In this document: positions 1-5,293 of the stretch, one piece after another | Layout of the letters: each line of letters begins with the position of its first letter | How positions within the stretch are numbered: the first letter of the stretch is position 1 | NCBI GenBank assembly: GCA_017634255.1 | Contig: JAGBNT010000008.1 | Coordinates: 1-8,603 of the forward strand | Source: Lachnospiraceae bacterium | GTDB taxonomy: Bacteria > Bacillota_A > Clostridia > Lachnospirales > Lachnospiraceae | DNA: 8,603 bases | Direction of reading: 5' to 3' | The notes under the pieces: model-generated | Told to the model about the DNA's origin: nothing | Databases searched by the model: none | The model's input: only the letters and a program-made list of their open reading frames with translations | Made by a program: the position numbers and the translations under genes

Positions 1-921
1 GCTGAGCATCACGCCCAGATAAAAGACCAGCATTGCCGTATTGATCACAAGAGGTGCAAAAGTATTGACCAAAAGTGTTGCTATTACTTCATTCGCAAGG
101 CGGCGTTGTTCGATATCACCTGCGAACCTCTGTGAGAAGAACCTCATGGGAAGCTGTATCACATGCCAAAAGTAAGTAGTATTGCCCACTGCCGCAAACT
201 TGCCGCTGATACGCAGGGAATACACTGCTGTGATCCACGCGGCGAGTATCTGTACCGCAGTCAGAAGGGCGAGGGCAAACATGAAAGGATTCACAAGGTT
301 TTGATTATTTCCGGGAAGCAGCTCATCCATAAAGAAACGGGAGAATCCTGCTGCGAGTATGGCAGCTATGGATGTTATGGATGTCGTTATCGCCACGAAA
401 ACTACGGCAGAGCCTGCACCTTCCATCCTTTTTCTTGCAAAGGCCAGCATGCTCCTCTTACTTCCCGAAGGCTCGAAGTCCTCTCCCGGAGCGAATACCA
501 TACAGACACCGGTAAATGACCTGTCAAAATCCTGCTCCGAGACTACAACATCTCCCATTGCGGGATCGTTGATATATGCCTTTCCTTTTTTAAAACCCTT
601 AAGAACAACGAAATGGTTGAAATCCCAATGTATTATGCACGGAAAAGTCGCATTCCTTTTAAGCTGATCCGGCTCGTATCGGAAGCCTTTGGAGATAAGG
701 CCATACGTCTTGGCCGCCCTCGAGATATTACCCGCCTTGGCTCCGTCCCTTGATACACCGCAATCCTCACGCACCTGTTCAAGAGGGATCCATTTGCCGA
801 AATAAGCCAACACCATGGCAAGGGAAGCCGCTCCGCACTCAAGGTCTTCCATCTGCATTACCACCGGAACTTTGGCAATTCCTTTTTTTACCGGTTGTTT
901 TATCTTTGCCTTATTTATCAT
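1..921 (-). CDS. NHLP-type peptide exporter: C39 peptidase/ABC transporter, N-terminal part
   Basis: Membrane exporter that should remove a double-glycine leader in the cytoplasm and pump the released peptide out. The 307 visible residues read open, without a stop, to the window edge, so the C-terminal half including the ATPase domain lies outside. The C39 cysteine peptidase domain covers about residues 15-140: oxyanion Gln23 and nucleophile Cys29 in the QMEDLECGAAS motif, catalytic His103 in HWDFNHFVVL, and Asp119 in INDPAMG. All catalytic residues are present. Hydrophobic segments near 168-190 and 215-245, and again near the cut end, fit the start of the ABC membrane domain. The sequence resembles the peptidase/ATP-binding protein of NHLM/NHLP bacteriocin systems. 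The ATG start lies 17 nt after the adaptor stub and has only a weak purine-rich GAAAGAAAG upstream. It is the third gene of the peptide locus. The family assignment is confident; the peptide exported is inferred from the neighbouring precursor. Confidence 0.9.
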   Translation of the reverse strand, partial: MINKAKIKQPVKKGIAKVPVVMQMEDLECGAASLAMVLAYFGKWIPLEQVREDCGVSRDGAKAGNISRAAKTYGLISKGFRYEPDQLKRNATFPCIIHWDFNHFVVLKGFKKGKAYINDPAMGDVVVSEQDFDRSFTGVCMVFAPGEDFEPSGSKRSMLAFARKRMEGAGSAVVFVAITTSITSIAAILAAGFSRFFMDELLPGNNQNLVNPFMFALALLTAVQILAAWITAVYSLRISGKFAAVGNTTYFWHVIQLPMRFFSQRFAGDIEQRRLANEVIATLLVNTFAPLVINTAMLVFYLGVMLS

Positions 922-938
922 GATCTTTCTTTCAGACC

Positions 939-1163
939 TTATCTGATCACATAATCTATAGGTGCTACGATCTCAACACCGTTTGGAGTGTTTACTTCTA
1001 TCTTTCCGAACACACCCCATATGATCATTCCGGCAAGAAGAGCTATAGTCGCAGACAGAATAAGCCACACCGATGGTGTCGTCACCTTAATGTAATCATC
1101 AAGCTGTTCCGGGGATGATACTCTCTCTATGCTCTTTTCGCGGAATATCTGTCTTGATTCCAT
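939..1163 (-). CDS. Stub of NHLP-type HlyD-like secretion adaptor (74 aa)
   Basis: Short membrane protein matching only the N-terminus of NHLM/NHLP bacteriocin secretion proteins (HlyD-like membrane fusion proteins). The N-terminal motif FREKSIERVSSPEQLDDYI is typical of that family. One transmembrane helix follows at about residues 32-53 (SVWLILSATI through IIWGVFG), then about 20 extracytoplasmic residues ending in GVEIVAPIDYVIR. Full-length members are usually several hundred residues with coiled-coil and lipoyl-like domains; none of that is present. The next gene begins 17 nt after the stop, so no decayed remainder is left behind. The start is well supported by an AACGAGG ribosome site 7 nt upstream of ATG. 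It may be a clean truncation or internal deletion, or a naturally minimal adaptor that anchors the exporter. The gene sits between the precursor and the exporter, in the usual NHLP position. Identity of the N-terminus is fairly sure; function is uncertain. Confidence 0.75.
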   Translation of the reverse strand: MESRQIFREKSIERVSSPEQLDDYIKVTTPSVWLILSATIALLAGMIIWGVFGKIEVNTPNGVEIVAPIDYVIR

Positions 1164-1199
1164 CTATATACCTCGTTAAGATAATTGTTTAGGATACAA

Positions 1200-1228
1200 C
1201 GAAAAAGCCCTCCCTGTATGAGAAGGCT
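1200..1228 (-). terminator. Intrinsic terminator or attenuator after the precursor gene
   Basis: On the minus strand AGCCTTCTC pairs with GGGAGGGCT (nine pairs, two of them G-T) around a 5-nt ATACA loop, followed directly by five T. It lies 22 nt after the precursor stop and before the adaptor start. No T-run follows on the plus strand, so it acts in the minus direction only. A leaky stop here would give much precursor mRNA and less exporter mRNA, as is common in bacteriocin operons (inference). Confidence 0.75.
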
Positions 1229-1249
1229 CTTGATATGACTTTGAGATTT

Positions 1250-1420
1250 TCAATATGAGTATTTACGTCTAGGAGGTGTAGGTCCTTCACCTATACCCCC
1301 GGTCACCTGATCCATCTCTTCATCTGTAAGCTCCATCCCGGCATCCTTGATGATTTTCTTTGCTTCTTCCTGATTCTCAGCCTTTTCGACCTTATCCTTT
1401 AATTCACCTATCAGTTTCAT
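1250..1420 (-). CDS. Double-glycine precursor peptide (56 aa), putative bacteriocin or signal peptide
   Basis: Small peptide precursor. The leader, residues 1-42, is charged and probably helical, ending in ELTDEEMDQVTGG. Its hydrophobic residues at -12 (Leu), -7 (Met) and -4 (Val), with Gly-Gly at -2/-1, fit the C39 peptidase recognition pattern. The predicted product is 14 residues, IGEGPTPPRRKYSY: Gly/Pro-rich first, then Arg-Arg-Lys and two Tyr, net basic and without Cys. The leader loosely resembles Nif11-like and Lachnospiraceae bacteriocin leaders. The chosen ATG (1418-1420) has AAGGA 8 nt upstream. Two in-frame ATGs further up, at 1427-1429 and 1457-1459, are less likely because the first overlaps that ribosome site. 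It is the first gene of the locus, and the exporter partner lies downstream. Whether the core is modified is unknown, since no modifying enzyme is in view. Confidence 0.85.
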   Translation of the reverse strand: MKLIGELKDKVEKAENQEEAKKIIKDAGMELTDEEMDQVTGGIGEGPTPPRRKYSY

Positions 1421-1428
1421 AGCATTCA

Positions 1429-1433
1429 TCCTT
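1429..1433 (-). promoter_or_regulatory. Ribosome binding site deciding the precursor start
   Basis: AAGGA on the minus strand, 8 nt before the ATG at 1420. It overlaps the alternative ATG at 1429, which would then have its purine run directly abutting the start. This favours the 56-residue precursor over longer versions. Confidence 0.65.
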
Positions 1434-1439
1434 TTTTTC

Positions 1440-1528
1440 TTTTCACGAATCCCGATCAAGACAAGCCACTAAATAAATTTGGGTCCGTTAGTCTTAGTAT
1501 TCATGCGTGCCAATACCTTTCGTGAAAA
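1440..1528. repeat. Spaced 10-bp perfect inverted repeat in the precursor leader
   Basis: TTTTCACGAA at 1440-1449 and its exact complement TTCGTGAAAA at 1519-1528 are separated by 69 nt. The proximal arm ends just upstream of the precursor ribosome site, so the transcript could form a long-range stem. As DNA, the arms could be two operator half-sites. A 10-bp match in a 300-nt region could also be chance. Confidence 0.45.
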
Positions 1529-1564
1529 TAGCATATCACAGAAACCGTGTTTTGGCTATCTGAA

Positions 1565-1604
1565 CATATATAGGAAATAATATTGACCCCAACATCATCC
1601 CCAA
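1565..1604 (-). promoter_or_regulatory. Candidate promoter(s) for the peptide locus
   Basis: Minus strand: TTGGGG (1604-1599), 16-nt spacer, TATTAT (1582-1577). A second set uses the TTGGGG of the next repeat copy (1592-1587), a 16-nt spacer and TATATG (1570-1565). The -35 boxes match the consensus poorly after TTG, which suits an activator-dependent promoter (inference). The implied leader is about 150 nt. A weaker extended -10 (TGATATGCT) lies nearer the gene, around 1532-1540. Confidence 0.3.
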
Positions 1605-1610
1605 CATCAT
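1587..1610. repeat. Perfect tandem 12-bp repeat, two copies
   Basis: CCCCAACATCAT occurs twice head to tail (1587-1598 and 1599-1610), followed by a further CAT. Read on the minus strand the unit is ATGATGTTGGGG. The 12-bp period is close to one helical turn, which suits a pair of protein-binding sites on one face of the DNA. It overlaps the candidate -35 elements of the peptide locus. Confidence 0.8.
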
Positions 1611-1623
1611 CATATTATTTTGA

Positions 1624-1652
1624 TTGCGTTTTCAGTTAAACTAATGTAGAAT
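1624..1652 (+). promoter_or_regulatory. potA: Candidate promoter for the polyamine operon
   Basis: TTGCGT (1624-1629), 17-nt spacer, TAGAAT (1647-1652). The -10 box matches five of six consensus bases and the -35 box is weak. A start near 1659 would give a leader of about 65 nt containing the hairpin at 1668-1682. Confidence 0.35.
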
Positions 1653-1667
1653 GACATTCGATTTATA

Positions 1668-1682
1668 CCGACACCTCGTCGG
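1668..1682 (+). other. Small hairpin in the potA leader
   Basis: CCGAC and GTCGG form a 5-bp GC-rich stem with loop ACCTC. A competing stem, CACC (1672-1675) with GGTG (1682-1685), overlaps it. No T-run follows, so it is not a terminator. Mutually exclusive stems can be regulatory, but they are short and may be chance. Confidence 0.35.
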
Positions 1683-1711
1683 GTGGCTGGTGACTCTTTG
1701 CTTTTACGTTT

Positions 1712-1717
1712 AAGGAG
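1712..1717 (+). promoter_or_regulatory. potA: Ribosome binding site of potA
   Basis: AAGGAG, 6 nt before the ATG at 1724. It is a strong site that fixes the start of the operon's first gene. Confidence 0.8.
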
Positions 1718-1723
1718 ACTGTT

Positions 1724-2782
1724 ATGGCTGAAAAAAATAAACCTGACGATATTTTAACCGACCTCGACGGCATTTCAAAATCCTTCGGTACAAATCGGGT
1801 ACTAAAGGATCTTAGCCTGTATATAAGAAAAAACGAGTTTGTTACTCTTCTGGGACCCTCGGGCTGCGGAAAATCTACTACCTTAAGGATAATCGCCGGC
1901 TTCGAGCGTCCTGATACCGGAAAGGTGATCTTCGAAGGCAGGGACATCACCTCCCTCCCCCCTGAAAAGCGCGAGATAAATACGGTATTTCAGAAATATT
2001 CGCTGTTTACCCACATCAACGTCGCGGAAAATATCGCTTTCGGTCTGAAGATCAAAAAGAAATCCCCGGAATACATTAAGAATAAGATAAAATACGCCCT
2101 GAAGCTGGTAAATCTCGAGGGCTATGAGGAGCGCATGCCTGAAACCCTGTCCGGAGGACAGCAGCAGCGTATCGCCATCGCCCGTGCGATCGTGAACGAG
2201 CCGAAGATGCTGCTTTTGGACGAGCCCCTAGGGGCACTAGACTTAAAGCTCAGACAGTCCATGCAGCTCGAGCTTATGCGGCTTAAGAACGAGCTGGGCA
2301 TTACCTTCGTATACGTAACCCACGACCAGGAGGAGGCTCTTACTATGTCGGACATCATTGTGGTCATGAACCACGGTGAGATCCAGCAGATAGGAACTCC
2401 CGAGGATATATACAATGAGCCTGAAAACGCCTTTGTGGCTAATTTTATAGGAGACGCAAATCTTATAAGCACCCGGATGATAGACAGAACCCATGTGGAT
2501 ATTTCAGGCACAGCCTTTAAATGCACCGACGAGGGCTTCGCTCCCAAGCAGATGGTGGATGTGGTAGTCCGCCCGGAGGATATTGAGCTTACTGCTCCTG
2601 AAAAGGGAATAATCACGGGTCAGGTTACAGAGCTCATATTTAAGGGAGTACATTACCAGATAAGTGTCTTAGCCGGAGGTATGGAATGGAAGGCAGCCTC
2701 CACCCTTGGTGTTGAGGTCGGCAGCCAGGTCGGCATATACATTGACCCGTTTAATATCAGAACGATGAGGCACTATCAATGA
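1724..2782 (+). CDS. potA: Spermidine/putrescine ABC transporter ATP-binding protein PotA
   Basis: Cytoplasmic ATPase that powers polyamine import through PotB and PotC. All ABC ATPase motifs are intact: Walker A GPSGCGKST (44-52), Q-loop Gln90, signature LSGGQ (142-146), Walker B LLLDEP (163-168), D-loop GALD (170-173) and switch His200. Residues from about 240 to the end form a TOBE-type domain including VVRPEDIEL. The length of 352 residues is normal for the CUT/POT family. A strong ribosome site precedes the ATG. The stop overlaps the start of the next gene in ATGA, suggesting translational coupling. The sequence alone fits other importers of this ATPase group (iron, maltose); the choice of PotA rests on the potC, potD and potB genes downstream. 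Confidence 0.93.
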   Translation: MAEKNKPDDILTDLDGISKSFGTNRVLKDLSLYIRKNEFVTLLGPSGCGKSTTLRIIAGFERPDTGKVIFEGRDITSLPPEKREINTVFQKYSLFTHINVAENIAFGLKIKKKSPEYIKNKIKYALKLVNLEGYEERMPETLSGGQQQRIAIARAIVNEPKMLLLDEPLGALDLKLRQSMQLELMRLKNELGITFVYVTHDQEEALTMSDIIVVMNHGEIQQIGTPEDIYNEPENAFVANFIGDANLISTRMIDRTHVDISGTAFKCTDEGFAPKQMVDVVVRPEDIELTAPEKGIITGQVTELIFKGVHYQISVLAGGMEWKAASTLGVEVGSQVGIYIDPFNIRTMRHYQ

Positions 2783-4518
2783 CATTAAAGATAAAGGAAC
2801 GTATCAAAAGCATTGATAAGGTTTACATAATTGTAGCAGTTCTTTCTGTCTTATTTTTCGTCATCATATACGGGGTTCATGTCATCAACCCCTTAAACGT
2901 AGGCTGGTTTTACACTCATCACAACGACATAGGGCAGCAGTATCTCGGCTGGAAGGCGTTCCGGCACACTCCCTGGAAATTCCCGATAGGGCTTTTCAAT
3001 ACCCTATCCTATCCGACGGATATCTCCATCATGTTCCTGGATGCTGTTCCCGGAGTGGCCACGCTTTTTAAATTCCTGTCGCCAATATTGCCAAATCACT
3101 TCCAATATATAGGTCCCTGGGCTGTCCTGTGTTTTGTGCTGCAGAGCGTCCTTACAGCGAGGATACTCCTGCGCTATACCCAAAACAGGACCTTTGTGGT
3201 GCTGATGTCCTTTATGTTCACGACATTTCCTGTATTTCTGTACAGGGTATTCATCCACAGCTCCCTTACGCCTCACTGGCTGGTGCTCTATGCCCTGGAG
3301 CCGGTTTTTAACCACAGATATTTCTACGAGCATCCGAAAAAGCTCTTTGTCCGTTACTGCCTGGCAACCTTTTACGGAGTATGTACAAATCTGTACTTTT
3401 CTCCCCTGTGCGCCATAATCCTGCTGGGCTATCTGGTTTCATGCGCTGTATATGAAAAGAATTATAAGCTTCCTCTGCTTATGATCGCAGCCTATGGTCT
3501 GGTCACCTTCGCTACCGTCGCCCTGCTGGGAGGCTTTTCTCCTGTCTTTGAAAATATGGGTGTCGGTGCCGGTAAGTACGGGCTCAACTTAAATTCCTTC
3601 TTCAATCCATCGGAATATCCGCGCCAGAGCTGGTCGGCTTTTCTCTATGACATGCCCTTTTATGACCGGGGACAGCTGAGAGGTCTCTACTGGGGACTGG
3701 GCTGTTTTATCCTCGTGCTTATCTCGGCTTTTGCTTTTTTTGAGATCCCATCGTTAAAGGAAAAGCTCAAAGCAAATAAATTTATCATTACCGCCCTTGG
3801 TGTCAGCATCGTCACAGCCCTTATAGTCTCCACCATACCCATAATCACCTTCGGAGACAAGGTGCTGCTCAATATAAAGCTGCCCTTCGCCATCGAATAT
3901 GTATGGGCGAGCTTCAGGGCCAACGCCAGATTTTCCTGGGTCATAACCTATGCGATAATGCTTTCGGCTGCGATAGTTCTGGCGCGCGTGTCTCGTAAGA
4001 ATAAAAAGCTTGCCTGCGCCGTGGTGCTGCTTTGCATAGTGGTACAGCTGGCGGATATACGCCCCTATCTCGCGGTAAAGCACGAGGCATTCTTCCCCTA
4101 TGAATATGTTCCGAGCCCCTTAAATGAATCCGAGTTCTGGCTCAGTGTGTCTGACAATGAAAATATAGAGCATTTTGTTTTCTCTACGATAGAGAGCAGA
4201 ACTGATAACAAGATTTTCTTTAATATAGCAAACTGGGCTACTGACCACGATATCACCTTAAATGACTTCTATTTCTCCCGCTACCTCGACCATGAGCTCT
4301 TTGCGAATAATCTTAAGGACTATCTAGCCTCGCCAGAGGGATGCGTCTTTCTCTTTTCCAAGGAGGATGCGAAGGAGCTAATGCCGGAAGGTCTTACCTA
4401 TTATATTCAGGACGGTTACATAGTCGGAAGCATATATGAATTTGAGGGCTTTGAAAAAATGAGTCGGAATGATGTTTTAGACTTTATCTCCACCAGGCCC
4501 GACGAGGTCGTTTTTTAA
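2779..4518 (+). CDS. DUF6311 family multi-pass membrane protein (579 aa), GT-C-like
   Basis: Integral membrane protein that I assign to the DUF6311 family, whose members look like GT-C type glycosyltransferases; the activity is unproven. Visible marks are a first helix at about 15-35, then a predicted external loop with NPLNVGWF and HHNDIGQQYLGWKAF (47-61, acidic Asp50). A run of hydrophobic helices follows to about residue 425, with FRANARFSW at 379-387. A soluble C-terminal domain covers about 430-579. Acidic residues in the first external loop are typical of GT-C catalytic sites. The start overlaps potA by 4 nt and the stop lies 1 nt before potC, so it is firmly inside the polyamine operon, in the slot normally held by potB. 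It is not a permease: it lacks the EAA loop. Family call is from memory; a role in polyamine transport or in envelope sugar transfer is open. Confidence 0.8.
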   Translation: MTLKIKERIKSIDKVYIIVAVLSVLFFVIIYGVHVINPLNVGWFYTHHNDIGQQYLGWKAFRHTPWKFPIGLFNTLSYPTDISIMFLDAVPGVATLFKFLSPILPNHFQYIGPWAVLCFVLQSVLTARILLRYTQNRTFVVLMSFMFTTFPVFLYRVFIHSSLTPHWLVLYALEPVFNHRYFYEHPKKLFVRYCLATFYGVCTNLYFSPLCAIILLGYLVSCAVYEKNYKLPLLMIAAYGLVTFATVALLGGFSPVFENMGVGAGKYGLNLNSFFNPSEYPRQSWSAFLYDMPFYDRGQLRGLYWGLGCFILVLISAFAFFEIPSLKEKLKANKFIITALGVSIVTALIVSTIPIITFGDKVLLNIKLPFAIEYVWASFRANARFSWVITYAIMLSAAIVLARVSRKNKKLACAVVLLCIVVQLADIRPYLAVKHEAFFPYEYVPSPLNESEFWLSVSDNENIEHFVFSTIESRTDNKIFFNIANWATDHDITLNDFYFSRYLDHELFANNLKDYLASPEGCVFLFSKEDAKELMPEGLTYYIQDGYIVGSIYEFEGFEKMSRNDVLDFISTRPDEVVF

Positions 4519-4519
4519 A

Positions 4520-5293
4520 ATGAAAAAAATTTTAGTGCGTCTGTATCTGATCATAGCTTTTTTATTCATGTATATGCCCATAGCGGTGCTTATCGGACTG
4601 TCCTTTAATGCCTCCCGCTCCCGGAGCATCTGGGGAGGCTTTACCCTTGAGTGGTATTTCGAGCTTTTCCGCGATTCCACATTGATGACAGCCCTTTTTA
4701 ATACGCTGTCCATCGCCCTTACCTCCGCCGCTGTCGCTACGCTCATCGCAGTGCCTGCCGGAATAGGGCTGCTCGCAATGAAGCGCAGACACTCCTCCAT
4801 AGTTCAAAACTTCGGCAATATACCCATGCTGAATCCTGACATCGTAACGGGTATAATACTTATGCTGCTTCTCTCCTCGGCTATGAAGCTGGGCTATGTC
4901 AGCATACTGCTCTCCCATATCACCTTTAATATTCCATATGTACTGCTAAGCGTAATGCCCTCGCTAAAAATAGTCAATCTGAGCATATACGAGGCAGCCA
5001 GGGATCTTGGAGCCAGCAGCCTGCGCGCCTTTTTCAAGGTGGTGCTTCCCGAGATCATGCCGGGGGTATTAAGCGGATTTTTCATGGCAGTGACCCTGTC
5101 CATGGATGATTTCGTCGTAACGTATTTTACGCGCGGAGCCGGAATAGATACGCTGTCCACCCTGGTATACGGTCAGCTCAAGCGGGGCATCAAGCCAGAG
5201 ATGTATGCCCTGTCAAGCGTGATCTTTATAGCAGTGCTCGCAGCCCTTATCATATTTAATGCTACAACTTCCTCAAAGGAGGAGAAAAATTGA
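4520..5293 (+). CDS. potC: Spermidine/putrescine ABC transporter permease PotC
   Basis: One of the two inner-membrane permease subunits for polyamine import. Helices are visible at about 5-28, 60-85, 105-130, 135-150, 180-200 and 230-248. The EAA loop that docks on PotA starts at EAARDLGASS (158-167) and runs to the conserved Gly at 182 (LPEIMPG). The N-terminal MYMPIAVLIGLSFN and the WGGFTLEWYFELF segment (38-50) are typical of PotC rather than PotB. The length of 257 residues is normal. The ATG lies 1 nt after the DUF6311 stop; the only upstream purine run is GAGG about 12 nt away, so translation probably depends on coupling. The last 4 nt overlap the TTG start of potD, and the tail (SSKEEKN) also encodes the potD ribosome site. 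Confidence 0.93.
   Translation: MKKILVRLYLIIAFLFMYMPIAVLIGLSFNASRSRSIWGGFTLEWYFELFRDSTLMTALFNTLSIALTSAAVATLIAVPAGIGLLAMKRRHSSIVQNFGNIPMLNPDIVTGIILMLLLSSAMKLGYVSILLSHITFNIPYVLLSVMPSLKIVNLSIYEAARDLGASSLRAFFKVVLPEIMPGVLSGFFMAVTLSMDDFVVTYFTRGAGIDTLSTLVYGQLKRGIKPEMYALSSVIFIAVLAALIIFNATTSSKEEKN
5275..5292 (+). promoter_or_regulatory. potD: Ribosome site and TTG start of potD
   Basis: AAAGGAGG at 5275-5282 lies 7 nt before TTG (5290-5292). This near-perfect Shine-Dalgarno supports the non-ATG start, and the signal peptide begins immediately after it. The TTG overlaps the potC stop as TTGA. Confidence 0.85.

Larger units (their letters stand above)
1421..1723. other. Divergent intergenic control region
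   Basis: About 300 nt, AT-rich, with no convincing gene on either strand. It separates the minus-strand peptide locus from the plus-strand polyamine operon and should carry promoters for both. It holds a tandem 12-bp repeat (1587-1610), a 10-bp inverted repeat (1440-1449 with 1519-1528), candidate promoters in both directions and a short hairpin in the potA leader (1668-1682). I recognise no known riboswitch class. Confidence 0.7.

Noticed and set aside
163..667. Two overlapping plus-strand open frames of about 100 residues
   Set aside because: They are antisense to the C39 exporter gene, which shows clear family motifs and an uninterrupted frame. The plus-strand products show no recognisable domain and lack plausible ribosome sites.
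633..842. 69-residue minus-strand frame inside the exporter gene
   Set aside because: It is a frame shadow. The in-phase frame carries the catalytic Cys, His and Asp of the C39 domain.
1519..1542. CRP-like operator (GTGA ... TCAC)
   Set aside because: The half-sites are 10 nt apart rather than the 6 expected for that operator, and only four bases match on each side.
2224..2235. Perfect 12-bp palindrome GCCCCTAGGGGC
   Set aside because: It lies in the potA codons for the conserved EPLGA segment. Chance codon choice explains it; no paired site or mobile element border is nearby.
2122..2616. 164-residue minus-strand frame opposite potA
   Set aside because: It lies fully within an intact ATPase gene on the other strand and has no family signature.
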